Source of the DNA: G963662985 sp963662985
Lineage (GTDB): Bacteria > Chloroflexota > Anaerolineae > Anaerolineales > UBA11579
DNA: 64,000 bases
Direction: 5' to 3'
Assembly (NCBI GenBank): GCA_963662985.1
Contig: OY760067.1
Location: 186,001 to 250,000 of the forward strand
Each line of letters begins with the position of its first letter. Positions within the stretch are counted from its first letter, which is position 1. A program made the translations under genes and the position numbers. A model generated the notes under the pieces. It was not told the origin of the DNA, did no database searches, and was given only the letters and a program-made list of their open reading frames with translations. Positions 25,428 to 33,683 of the stretch are shown here, piece after piece.

Positions 25428-27056
25428 ATGATTGATCGTGTTTTAGGTATTCGAGTTTCAGAAACCAATGGAAATATTGATTGGAAGCAAGTTGGAAATC
25501 AGGTGCTTCAATTTGGGTTTGCACATGCCACAAAAAGTGCAAATAATTTTGATAAACAATTTGATGCAAATTGGCTTGGATTACGAAACTTAGGCATGAT
25601 CCGTGGTGCTATCCATGTATTTGATCCCAAAGAATCTACTGCAAAACAAGCTGATTATTTTTTGGATCATGTGAGCGATATATTATATAAAAGCGATTTG
25701 CCTCCTGTTCTATTTATTGATGTGAACCAAAAAGATCTTTATCAACGGTATTATTCTGTAAATACTAAAACTAGAATTGAAGGTATTCAAAATTGGCTAA
25801 TGCAAATTGAGAATGCTATCGGAGAAAAGCCAATCCTTTTAACTAATCGAAATACATGGCAATATACATTAGGAAATCCTACTTCATTTAGTGATTATCC
25901 TTTGTGGATTCAAGATGTAAATCAAGGAAAACCATCTGTGTTTTGTGATGATTGGCAAGGAAATTCATGGAGTTTTTGGGAATTTAATCATCGGGCAAGT
26001 GTTAATGGTGTGAGTAATGGACAGTCAAATGTGGCAATGAGTTTGTTCAATGGAAAAATGATTGATCTTAAAGAAATGGCTGGATTTGAAAAAGCTAGAC
26101 CTGTTTTAGATGAAATGAGTATAGGACAATTTTCAAGTGCTCTATTTGCAACTGCAGATGATTTACGCGTTTCACCACTTAACTTCTTGGATCAATGCGA
26201 AAGCCGCTATTTGATTCAATCGTATGAATTCCGTAATCGAATTTATAACGGTTTAGACATCTCTGAAATGAATTTGACTAGTGAAGAAGCAAATACTTTT
26301 AGAAATCAAATTGTTCAAGTTTTGAGTCATTCACAATTTTATTTAGAAGATATGAGCAATCAAGATATGATCAATGCAATTTATGGTGCTGCAATGATCA
26401 TGAATTTAAATGGATGGACTTTATTAGAAAAGGCTGGTTTAACTGCCCTTTTGAAAGAACCTAGTGCTAATTATGAAGGACCAACGATTGAAGACCTACC
26501 ACTAACAGCTGAAGAACAAGTATATGTGTTTGAAGTGCTGGGAGTGAAAAAAGAAGAAGATTTAATGCGGTCTGATGTTGTACCTACTTATAATGCGAGT
26601 GTAACCAATCAAGATATTTTAAATTGTATTTATCAAGCTGCCATAATATTAAATATGCAAGGTTGGCAATTGCTAAAAAAAACTGGCTTAAGTTCAATTA
26701 TATTCAATCGAGTGAAAGTTTATACAGGACCTAAAATTGATACATTAGACACTATAGATAAAAATGAAAAATCTGTTTTGAATGAGGAAGTGAAACAATT
26801 AATTACCTTTGGTGAGAAAGAAACTTATGATGGTTTGATCAACCAAGATATGGTGAATATATTTTATGCAGCTGCAACTGATCTAAATACAAGCGGTTGG
26901 AAGTTATTAAAGAAAGCCAAACTTGAATCAATTGCAAATGATAAAAATATTCGTTACGAAGGATATTGTGGTCCAAAAATTGAAAAACTTGAATCTCTTA
27001 CGAATGAAGAAATTCAAGTTTTGATTGAAGCAAAGAAAAAATATTTACTTGTATAG
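25428..27056 (+). CDS. GH25-lysozyme-like protein without catalytic acids, plus three repeats
   Basis: 542 residues, no signal peptide. Residues 1-215 follow the GH25 lysozyme pattern in order: LGIRVSETNGNIDWKQVG, GMIRGAIHVF, LPPVLFIDVN, YPLWIQDVN, WSFWEFNHRASVNGVSNG. The residues GH25 needs are changed: the Asp of GIDVS is Arg, DxE has become DVN, and the late Asp is lost. Residues about 300-542 hold three repeats of about 80 residues, each with NQDM.N..Y.AA..LN..GW.LL.KAGL followed by Y.GP.I..L. It is probably a non-catalytic glycan-binding or structural protein. It has no N-terminal export signal, so its location is uncertain. Confidence 0.7.
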   Translation: MIDRVLGIRVSETNGNIDWKQVGNQVLQFGFAHATKSANNFDKQFDANWLGLRNLGMIRGAIHVFDPKESTAKQADYFLDHVSDILYKSDLPPVLFIDVNQKDLYQRYYSVNTKTRIEGIQNWLMQIENAIGEKPILLTNRNTWQYTLGNPTSFSDYPLWIQDVNQGKPSVFCDDWQGNSWSFWEFNHRASVNGVSNGQSNVAMSLFNGKMIDLKEMAGFEKARPVLDEMSIGQFSSALFATADDLRVSPLNFLDQCESRYLIQSYEFRNRIYNGLDISEMNLTSEEANTFRNQIVQVLSHSQFYLEDMSNQDMINAIYGAAMIMNLNGWTLLEKAGLTALLKEPSANYEGPTIEDLPLTAEEQVYVFEVLGVKKEEDLMRSDVVPTYNASVTNQDILNCIYQAAIILNMQGWQLLKKTGLSSIIFNRVKVYTGPKIDTLDTIDKNEKSVLNEEVKQLITFGEKETYDGLINQDMVNIFYAAATDLNTSGWKLLKKAKLESIANDKNIRYEGYCGPKIEKLESLTNEEIQVLIEAKKKYLLV

Positions 27057-27061
27057 TTTGA

Positions 27062-27712
27062 TTAGCAATAAAAGCCACCACATTTTGAATATAGATAAAA
27101 AATCATTATTCCCATAAATAAAAATCCAAGTGTGGCGCCACCAATTGTTTGAAGCAAAGTGTGGCGCTTTATTCTAATTCGTGCCCATGCAACTAGAGGA
27201 ACTGTTAAAAAAATATACCACGTACTTGCACCAAGCATCCAAACAATTACCATTGTTATGCTAGCTACTGTTGCGCTATGTCCACTAATTTTCCACTTGA
27301 TAGTTATCATAGCCATTAATACAACTAATAGAATGCTAAAAATACTCATTGCGATAAGAATATAAGGAGCTTGTGCAAAAAACAAATATAATGTTCCAAT
27401 TCCGGCACATGATATCATTGCTATATATGGTTTAAAACGTTCTTTTCTAACACGAAGGTGAAAATCGGTTACTTGGTTAGTAGCAACTAAATAAAAAATG
27501 TATGTTACGGGAAAAACAAGAACAATCAGAAAGTAAGTAGCAACTAATTCAAATTTTATATTTAGTAACATCGAGATGAATCCGATGCCAAAAGCAGAAA
27601 GTATGGGAGGACTAAGAATATCAGAAATCCATTTTGCTAATTTTGAATCCCATGTGTTGGGAATAAAATTCATCTCGTGAATGGCAAGTTCTTTAAGTTT
27701 TTTTTCTTGCAT
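27062..27712 (-). CDS. PAP2-family membrane phosphatase
   Basis: 216 residues with about six membrane spans. PAP2 motifs are present in relaxed form: RVRKERFKPY (KxxxxxxRP-like, near residue 88), KISGHSATVAS (PSGH-like, near 140) and WARIRIKRHTLLQTIGG (SRxxxxxHxxxD-like, near 176). The last acidic residue of the third motif is replaced, so activity is not assured. Family members dephosphorylate lipid pyrophosphates or phosphatidic acid on the outer membrane face. AGGAAG precedes the start. It converges on the GH25-like gene with five bases between the ends. Confidence 0.75.
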   Translation of the reverse strand: MQEKKLKELAIHEMNFIPNTWDSKLAKWISDILSPPILSAFGIGFISMLLNIKFELVATYFLIVLVFPVTYIFYLVATNQVTDFHLRVRKERFKPYIAMISCAGIGTLYLFFAQAPYILIAMSIFSILLVVLMAMITIKWKISGHSATVASITMVIVWMLGASTWYIFLTVPLVAWARIRIKRHTLLQTIGGATLGFLFMGIMIFYLYSKCGGFYC

Positions 27713-27862
27713 TGTTACTTCCTATAATTTAAAACTTTCCAAATACTTTAAACAATTATCTAAAGTATCTTATTTTACTCTAAATTTATTATAGTAGACA
27801 ATACAAAATTATTAATAATAGAATGTAAACGCTCATTTAATCTTCTTTAAACTCATCCATGC

Positions 27863-27875
27863 TATAATTCGGGCA
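27863..27875 (+). promoter_or_regulatory. Leaderless promoter: TATAAT, six bases, ATG
   Basis: TATAAT at 27863-27868 is followed by exactly six bases and the ATG at 27875. There is no ribosome-binding site and no room for one after the expected start of transcription. No good -35 box is visible. Confidence 0.65.
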
Positions 27876-28822
27876 TGATTTTAGTGACTGGTGGTACAGG
27901 ATTTGTGGGTAAAGCTGTGATTCGACAGCTGATTGAAGAAGGTTATGAAGTACGAATGTTAGTACGTCCTTCAAAAGAAACCACTCGATTACAAGGTACG
28001 GCCCCTATTGAAATTGCATTGAGTAATATTCATGATGAAGTCAATTTGCGTGCTGCAATGATTGATGTAGATATCATCATTCATTTAGTAGGGGGGGAAT
28101 GGCAAGACCCTAGCATTGATCTTGCTTATTTAGAAATCGAAGGAACTAAAAATCTGATACGATGCGCAAAAGATGCTGGTGTAAAAAGAATCATTTATTT
28201 AAGCCATCTGGGGGCTAACCGTCAAGCAGGATTCCCTGTTTTGCGAGTGAAGGGTGAAACTGAATCTGTGATTATAAATTCAGGAATTGATTACACAATT
28301 GTTCGATCTGGATTAGTGTTTGGAAATGGAGATCATTTTACTACTGCCATTGCTAAGGTACTAAGTGGATTACCTATGTTTTTCTTTATCCCTGGTGATG
28401 GCAAAATGTTGTTGCAACCAATTTGGGTGGAAGATCTAGCAACTGCATTAGTTTGGTCAATCGAGAAGGAAACTGCAATCAATCGTGTATCTGATGTGGG
28501 TGGCCCTGAGTTATTCACTTTTGTTGAAATTGTGCATATGATTATGGAAAGAATCCATACTCCAAGGTTTTTGGTTCATATTCGAGCGGCGTATATGATG
28601 TATATTGCAGTTATCTTTGAGTATTTTTTTCCTGCTATTCCCATCAATCAATATTGGATCGATTATTTGGCAACAAATCGAACGGCTGATTTAGACACCA
28701 TCACTAAAGAGTTCGGCATTTTGCCTGCTCGTTTAAAAAATCATTTAGTTCATTTAGATGGTGTTAATTGGGGAAAAATCTTTCGAACTGAAAATAAGGA
28801 AAAAAGACAAAGCGCACGATGA
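27875..28822 (+). CDS. NAD(P)-binding SDR, NDUFA9/NmrA-like
   Basis: 315 residues. The Rossmann motif MILVTGGTGFVGKAVIRQL is at the very start. IDVDIIIHLVGG, GVKRIIYLSHLGAN and DYTIVRSGLVFGNGDHF follow, the layout of the atypical SDRs related to complex I subunit NDUFA9 and NmrA. The classical YxxxK is not evident, which is usual in that group. The C-terminal part has an aromatic stretch (YMMYIAVIFEYFFPAIPI) that may be membrane-associated. It appears to be translated from a leaderless mRNA. Substrate unknown. Confidence 0.85.
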   Translation: MILVTGGTGFVGKAVIRQLIEEGYEVRMLVRPSKETTRLQGTAPIEIALSNIHDEVNLRAAMIDVDIIIHLVGGEWQDPSIDLAYLEIEGTKNLIRCAKDAGVKRIIYLSHLGANRQAGFPVLRVKGETESVIINSGIDYTIVRSGLVFGNGDHFTTAIAKVLSGLPMFFFIPGDGKMLLQPIWVEDLATALVWSIEKETAINRVSDVGGPELFTFVEIVHMIMERIHTPRFLVHIRAAYMMYIAVIFEYFFPAIPINQYWIDYLATNRTADLDTITKEFGILPARLKNHLVHLDGVNWGKIFRTENKEKRQSAR

Positions 28823-28829
28823 TAATGTT

Positions 28830-28864
28830 ATAAAAGGGACATTAATATGTCCCTTTTATTTTTA
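28830..28864. terminator. Terminator after the SDR gene
   Basis: AAAAGGGACAT / ATGTCCCTTTT with a TAAT loop, followed by ATTTTT; A/T runs on both sides allow use in both directions. Confidence 0.85.
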
Positions 28865-28871
28865 GTTTTTT

Positions 28872-29015
28872 TTATTTTGGATCAAGTTTTAATAATTGAT
28901 CAATGTCTAATCCAAATGATTTGTCTATAAATTTATTTGCTATTGAAATTGGCTCTCGATAGAGGTCAATTGAAGGATCTTGATATAATTCTTTGAGATA
29001 TTCTTCAACAGACAT
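28872..29015 (-). pseudogene. C-terminal remnant of the broken LRR gene
   Basis: The frame continues directly after the in-frame TGA at 29018-29016 with ATG and 46 further codons (SVEEYLKELYQDPSIDLYRE ... LLKLDPK) to a TAA at 28874-28872. It has no ribosome-binding site of its own and stays in the frame of the upstream fragment, so it is best read as the tail of that gene behind a nonsense codon. The bidirectional terminator follows eight bases later. Confidence 0.55.
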
Positions 29016-29606
29016 TCATTCTGGAGACATTCCATCATTAAATTTATCTTCTTTGATTACATATTCATAATCTGTTGATGTGCCATTTGAACTTTCAATT
29101 TTTATAAAATAGCGTTGCTCTTGTGGATAGTACCAAAGAGATAGGTCATAGCCATCTCTTATTGTCAAAGTAATTTTTAAATCTGCACCATTTTCTTTGC
29201 CTCCCCATTGGTCTTTATAAATGTATATTATTTGATTCAGTTCATTACTTTGATCATATTTATAACTAGATTCTTGTTTGATGGCATCTTGAAAACCCAA
29301 TGAGTTCAAAGTTTTTCTTTCAAAGTCTAAACCAACCAATGTAATTAAATCAACTTTAAATAAAGATTCAATTTTATTATTGAAAAATTGAATAGGTATT
29401 TGTAATAATTGATCTGATTGAATATCACTTAAATATTTATCAATAAACACAAGTGTGTCCGCTTCATTTCCGACAACGAATCCAAATAAATTATGAATTC
29501 CATCATACATATATGTACTTATAGGATTATTGTTATTTTCTATACTTAGCAGATAAATATTTTGTTGTGGGTAGTATGTTATTGATAATTTATTTTGATC
29601 AAACAC
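29016..29606 (-). pseudogene. Middle fragment of the broken LRR gene
   Basis: The frame is open from about 29790 down to a TGA at 29018-29016, without a start codon or ribosome-binding site at its head; the GTG at 29606 is only the first possible start. Upstream in-frame sequence (IDFSLSNLGFELQQNGSLAV) links it to the end of the LRR gene. It contains two copies of a beta-rich unit: LSITYYPQQNIYLLSIENN and LSLWYYPQEQRYFIKIESSN. With one extra A in the A7 run at 29784-29778 it would be fused in frame to the LRR part. It is probably a pseudogene piece, or the product of slippage. Confidence 0.6.
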
Positions 29607-29746
29607 TTGATCGAATATGGCTGTTATTGCATTTAACTGTTGTGGTAATTCAGGATTTCCCCATTCTTGATGATTTATGAGTAATTCTATATTCTCATTT
29701 GGATTAGTATAAACAGCTAGGCTACCATTTTGTTGTAACTCAAATC

Positions 29747-30493
29747 CTAAATTTGATAATGAGAAATCAATTTCAAATTTTTTTCCAATAAATTTGGATA
29801 GATATCTCGGATGGGTGAAAAATCTTCAATAGATGACTCTCCTACTTGTAAATTCGTTAAATTGACTAGGTTTGTGAGCGGGGTTATATCTGTGATTTGA
29901 GGATTCGATAAACTTAGTCTTTGAAGATTTGTGAGATTTGCTAAGGGGGATAAATCAGATATAGTTGAATATTCCAACATTAAACCTCGTAAGTTAATTA
30001 AGTTACGTAATGGAGAATAATCTGATGCTTGACAATTGAACAGGGTTAATTCTTCAAGATTTGTTAATTGAGATAAAGGGGTAATATCTTGAATTTCATT
30101 TCCACCTAATGATAGCATTCTGAGATTGGTGAGATTTGCCAAAGGAGTGATGTCTTGAATGGCATGGAAAAGAAGTTGAAGGGTTTCTAAATTTGTAAAA
30201 TATTCTAATCCTGAGATATCTCTAATTCTTATTTCTTCAGGAGATCCCCTTTCGATATTCAATCTTAATTCTGTGATTTTTTGAGCATCAGCAACAGTGA
30301 TTTCTCCATCTGGTTTACCCATTTGCTCTATTAGTATTTGTTCTAATATAGGATCTTGAAAGACTATGATTTGATCTGATTGTGCTCTTGGAGATTTTGA
30401 TTCCAATTGAACTTGCTGTTCCATTGCGTATCCGATGAGTGAAGTTGTTAACAATACGATACATAATCCAAATGTTGATATTATTTTCTTCAT
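29747..30493 (-). CDS. Exported leucine-rich-repeat protein, truncated by a frameshift
   Basis: 248 residues. MKKIISTFGLCIVLLTTSLI is a signal peptide; the ATG at 30493 follows GGAGGAAATGA. After a leader region with ILIEQMGKPDGEITVADAQK, seven or so internalin-type repeats of about 22 residues follow, for example LANLTNLRMLSLGGNEIQDI and LSQLTNLEELTLFNCQASDY. Such proteins bind other proteins at the cell surface. The frame ends abnormally just after IYPNLLEK at an A7 run, and a plausible continuation lies in another frame. Either the gene is decaying, the assembly has an indel, or the homopolymer is a slippage site. Confidence 0.75.
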   Translation of the reverse strand: MKKIISTFGLCIVLLTTSLIGYAMEQQVQLESKSPRAQSDQIIVFQDPILEQILIEQMGKPDGEITVADAQKITELRLNIERGSPEEIRIRDISGLEYFTNLETLQLLFHAIQDITPLANLTNLRMLSLGGNEIQDITPLSQLTNLEELTLFNCQASDYSPLRNLINLRGLMLEYSTISDLSPLANLTNLQRLSLSNPQITDITPLTNLVNLTNLQVGESSIEDFSPIRDIYPNLLEKNLKLISHYQI

Positions 30494-30598
30494 TCATTTC
30501 CTCCAAATTTTGTATTTTCTTACATAATATTGAAGGTTAATCTCACAAAGTCAATGTGCAATGTTAAATGAAAAAACTGCCATGAGGACAGTTTTTTT

Positions 30599-30675
30599 TG
30601 GGGTGGGAGATGGGACTTGAACCCACAACATCTGCATCCACAGTGCAGCGCTCTGCCTATTGAGCTACACCCACC
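30599..30675 (-). tRNA. tRNA-His (GTG)
   Basis: Cloverleaf on the minus strand: acceptor GTGGGTG/CTCCCAC from 30674, D-stem GCTC/GAGC, anticodon stem CTGCA/TGCAG with loop CTGTGGA (anticodon GTG), and T-arm with TTCAAGT. The His-specific extra G at position -1 (30675) faces C73 (30602). CCA is encoded (30601-30599). There is one T-T mismatch in the acceptor stem. It follows hisS by about 65 bases on the same strand. Confidence 0.93.
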
Positions 30676-30739
30676 TCGAACGAGCAGAATTTTATCACAG
30701 GCGGATAAAGAATACAAGGAAATTTTAATAATTTGATAA

Positions 30740-32005
30740 CTAAATTTTTTCCTTGAGATAAGTAACTATTTGGTCTTGGGAAACAAAGTTTTGCTCCCCT
30801 TTTTTTAGATCTTTGACTGTAATTTGGTTGTTTTTAGCTTCTTCTTCTCCAATAATGAGAACAAATTCAGCACCTTTTTTATCAGCATATTTGAATTGTT
30901 TGCCTAATTTGGTAAATCCTGGATAAGTGTGGACATCAATACCAGCGTTTCTGAGTTTAGAAGCGAGTGATAGAGCATTTGATTGAAGTTCTTCACTAAA
31001 TGTGGCAATGAAGACTTTGGCAGGACTTCCTGAAAACTCTGGTAAAAGACCAAGTTCTTGTAAGAGGATGCTGATGACAACATCACCTGCAGCAAAACCA
31101 ACTGCTGAAACGGGATCACCACCTACATCACTGACGAGATTGTCATATCGACCTCCTCCAAATAAGGCTCGGAGATCGCCAGCTGTATCATAGGCTTCAA
31201 AGACTGTGCCAGTATAATAATCTAACCCACGAATTACTTTGGGGGTGTATTGAATATATTCAGAAAGACCGTAGGCATCTAGATAAGCGAAGGTTTGGGT
31301 GAGCTCTTGTGAGTTCTTCCAAAGGTCTTGGTTGTCTAACATTTGTTTGATCTGTTCTAGTTGCTCAGAAGAGAGGCCAATTTCGAAGGCGTATTCTTGC
31401 CATTTGTCTGGTGACATCTTTTCAATACGATCTATAAGCTGGAAGACTGGTCGACGCATTTCTGGTGTGATGCCAATTTTGAGAGTTTCTGCTTCCATAA
31501 GTGTGCGGTTGTTAACCATGATCTTAGCTTGCTCGCTGGTGAGACCAAGCTGTTTGAGGAAAGTAGCGGCAATGGCAATCATTTCTGAATCACCTTGCGG
31601 AGTGCGATCACCAATCATATCTATGTTCCATTGGAAGAATTCTCGGGTGCGGCCTTTTTGTGGGCGTTCATAGCGCCAGAAAGGACCGTAGGACCACCAA
31701 CGAAGTGGGTAGGTGAGTTGATTCTGCTTGGATGCTACCATGCGTGCGAGAGACGGTGTGAGCTCGGGACGAAGGGTGATGCGTTGGCCTGAGCGATCAT
31801 TGAAGACGTAGGATTGTTTTTCTACAAGCTCTTCCCCGGATTTGGCAGCATATAAATCTAAGGTTTCAAGAATTGGTGCTTCATATTCCTGATAACCGAA
31901 AGATTCTGAAACTTTTTTCATCTGAGTATATAGCCAAGTTCGAATTGCCATATCTTCTGGATAAAAATCACGGGTACCTTTGACAGATTTTATCGTATTT
32001 TTCAT
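30740..32005 (-). CDS. hisS: Histidyl-tRNA synthetase
   Basis: 421 residues, normal length for a bacterial HisRS. Class II motif 2 is FWRYERPQKGRTREFFQWN near residue 110; the His-specific motifs are VIRGLDYYTGTVFEAYD near 258 and FGGGRYDNLV near 284. The C-terminal anticodon-binding domain has GKQFKYADKKGAEFVLIIGE. AAAGG precedes the ATG. tRNA-His lies directly downstream on the same strand, so enzyme and substrate may share a transcript. Confidence 0.96.
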   Translation of the reverse strand: MKNTIKSVKGTRDFYPEDMAIRTWLYTQMKKVSESFGYQEYEAPILETLDLYAAKSGEELVEKQSYVFNDRSGQRITLRPELTPSLARMVASKQNQLTYPLRWWSYGPFWRYERPQKGRTREFFQWNIDMIGDRTPQGDSEMIAIAATFLKQLGLTSEQAKIMVNNRTLMEAETLKIGITPEMRRPVFQLIDRIEKMSPDKWQEYAFEIGLSSEQLEQIKQMLDNQDLWKNSQELTQTFAYLDAYGLSEYIQYTPKVIRGLDYYTGTVFEAYDTAGDLRALFGGGRYDNLVSDVGGDPVSAVGFAAGDVVISILLQELGLLPEFSGSPAKVFIATFSEELQSNALSLASKLRNAGIDVHTYPGFTKLGKQFKYADKKGAEFVLIIGEEEAKNNQITVKDLKKGEQNFVSQDQIVTYLKEKI

Positions 32006-32113
32006 AGTAACCTTTATTCATGTTTTTGATTGATTGAGCAATTTTAACATATTTTTGGTATGATTAAGAAACAAATAAGTAAAAACTTCGTATTTATTTA
32101 GGAAGAGGAAATT

Positions 32114-32878
32114 ATGCAAATAACTACATGGAATGTGAATGGCTTGCGAGCTGTGATGCGTAAAGAAGCATTGAATTGGGTGTTTGAAACTGGGATGGAT
32201 GTGATCGGTTTGCAAGAGATTAAATCTCGAGACGAACAATTGACGAAAGCTCAGTTGGAATTGTTTGCAGACCATCATCTGGTTTGGAACCCTGCTGAAC
32301 GAGCTGGTTATAGCGGAACATTGACGATGAGCAAGATTGCTCCGAGTGAAAGCATTCGTGGATTTGGGATCGAGAAGTTTGATGCTGAAGGTCGTGTAGT
32401 GCAAAGTGTGTTTGATGGATTCCGATTGTTCAATATTTACTTTCCTAACGGACAACGAGATCAAGGTCGACTTGATTTTAAGCTTGAATTCTATGCAGAG
32501 TTGTTGAATTATGTGGATGAATTGCATAAAAAAGGCGAATATGTGGTAATCATGGGTGACTATAACACAGCTCACAATGAAATCGACATTGCTCGGCCTA
32601 AAGAAAATGAAAATACTTCTGGGTTTATGCGTATTGAACGTGATTGGGTTGATAAGTATGTTGAACATGGTTTGGTTGATGCTTATCGCGCGCTTTACCC
32701 TGAAAAGGTTGAATATTCGTGGTGGACCTATCGTGCTCAAGCCAGAGAACGGAATGTTGGCTGGCGTTTGGATTACTTTATGGTGAGTGAAGGGCTGATG
32801 CCGCGAGTGAAAGATGTGGTTGTTCATGGAGATGTGTGGGGATCTGATCATTGCCCTGTGTCTCTATTTTTAGATTAG
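32114..32878 (+). CDS. xth: Exodeoxyribonuclease III
   Basis: 254 residues, normal for Xth/ExoA. It is an AP endonuclease and 3'-repair exonuclease of base excision repair. Motifs: TTWNVNGLRAVMRK at the start, IGLQEIKSRDEQL (metal-binding Glu), YNTAHNEIDIARP (GDYN region), GWRLDYFMVS and GSDHCPVSL (catalytic Asp-His) at the end. GGAAGAGGAA precedes the ATG. The AIM24 gene follows after about 30 bases. Confidence 0.95.
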   Translation: MQITTWNVNGLRAVMRKEALNWVFETGMDVIGLQEIKSRDEQLTKAQLELFADHHLVWNPAERAGYSGTLTMSKIAPSESIRGFGIEKFDAEGRVVQSVFDGFRLFNIYFPNGQRDQGRLDFKLEFYAELLNYVDELHKKGEYVVIMGDYNTAHNEIDIARPKENENTSGFMRIERDWVDKYVEHGLVDAYRALYPEKVEYSWWTYRAQARERNVGWRLDYFMVSEGLMPRVKDVVVHGDVWGSDHCPVSLFLD

Positions 32879-32907
32879 TATTTTCTCAAGAAGAAGGAAG
32901 GATCAAA

Positions 32908-33618
32908 ATGCAAGTTGAAATTAAATATTCCCCCTCTTATTCCTTGGCTATCTGTACTTTGAAAGATAAGGATAAGATCGTAACCGAAGCTGGTGCAATG
33001 GTGAGCATGTCTAAAGGAATGCAAATGGAAACCACAGCACGCGGTGGAATGTTGAAGTCTTTAGGACGATCTGTATTAACAGGTGAAAGCTTTTTCCAAA
33101 ATACGTATGTCTCCCCTCCAGGTGGTGGCGAAATTACATTGGCTCCTGACCTCCCAGGCGATATTGTGTTCTTGGAATTGGATAATGACAAGTTCTATAT
33201 CCAATCTGGATCGTTTTTGGCATGTGATGATGAGATCACTTTGAACTCAAAGTTCTCTGGCAAGAGCTTGTTTGCTGGAGAAGGTTTGACCGTGATTGAA
33301 GCAGTTGGCTCTGGGAAACTTTTGTTATCCTCCTTTGGGGCTATCTTCCATAAAGAATTGGCTGCTGGTGAAAAGTATATTGTGGATACCCAACATATTG
33401 TGGCATGGTCTGATGGGATGGGATTTGAAACCAAGGCTGTTGGCGGCGTCAAATCTACACTGTTCAGCAAGGAAGGTTTTGTGGTTGAATTGACCGGTCC
33501 TGGCGTGGTGTTTGGTCAGACGCGCAGTCCTCGTGCATTCATCCAATGGGTGGGTTCTAAGATGACCACTAGCAGCGGAAACGGTTCTAATAACGCCGGA
33601 ATCAAGTTGAACTTCTAG
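32908..33618 (+). CDS. AIM24/TIGR00266 family protein
   Basis: 236 residues. The ATG at 32908 follows GGAAGGAT; an earlier in-frame ATG inside xth is not needed. The family shows as YSLAICTLKDKDKIVTEAGA, SMSKGMQMETTARGGM, then GESFFQNTY and PPGGGEITLAPDLPGDI, a double-stranded beta-helix-like fold. A Ser/Gly-rich C-terminus follows. The mitochondrial relative AIM24 supports membrane organisation; the bacterial role is unknown. Probably co-transcribed with xth. Confidence 0.88.
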   Translation: MQVEIKYSPSYSLAICTLKDKDKIVTEAGAMVSMSKGMQMETTARGGMLKSLGRSVLTGESFFQNTYVSPPGGGEITLAPDLPGDIVFLELDNDKFYIQSGSFLACDDEITLNSKFSGKSLFAGEGLTVIEAVGSGKLLLSSFGAIFHKELAAGEKYIVDTQHIVAWSDGMGFETKAVGGVKSTLFSKEGFVVELTGPGVVFGQTRSPRAFIQWVGSKMTTSSGNGSNNAGIKLNF

Positions 33619-33629
33619 ATTGATTGTTG

Positions 33630-33664
33630 AAAAGAACCGGTTTCGATCGGTTCTTTTTTTTTAT
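33630..33664 (+). terminator. Terminator after the AIM24 gene
   Basis: AAAAGAACCG / CGGTTCTTTT with a central GTTTCGAT region, followed by a run of about nine T. Confidence 0.85.
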
Positions 33665-33683
33665 TGTTATAAAGGTAGGTCTT

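Noticed and set aside
24455..27056. Prophage remnant (HTH regulator, surface protein, lysozyme-like protein)
   Set aside because: No integrase, capsid, tail or holin gene and no attachment repeats; the lysozyme-like protein lacks catalytic residues.
29016..29018. In-frame TGA as a selenocysteine codon
   Set aside because: The codon is directly followed by ATG, the gene is already frameshifted upstream, and I see no selenocysteine-insertion-type hairpin placed after it.
30520..30717. 65-codon frame over the tRNA-His gene
   Set aside because: It lies across the tRNA cloverleaf; the tRNA explains the sequence.
32018..32851. 277-codon frame opposite xth
   Set aside because: It is the antisense of xth and has a His/Ile/Phe-rich random composition.
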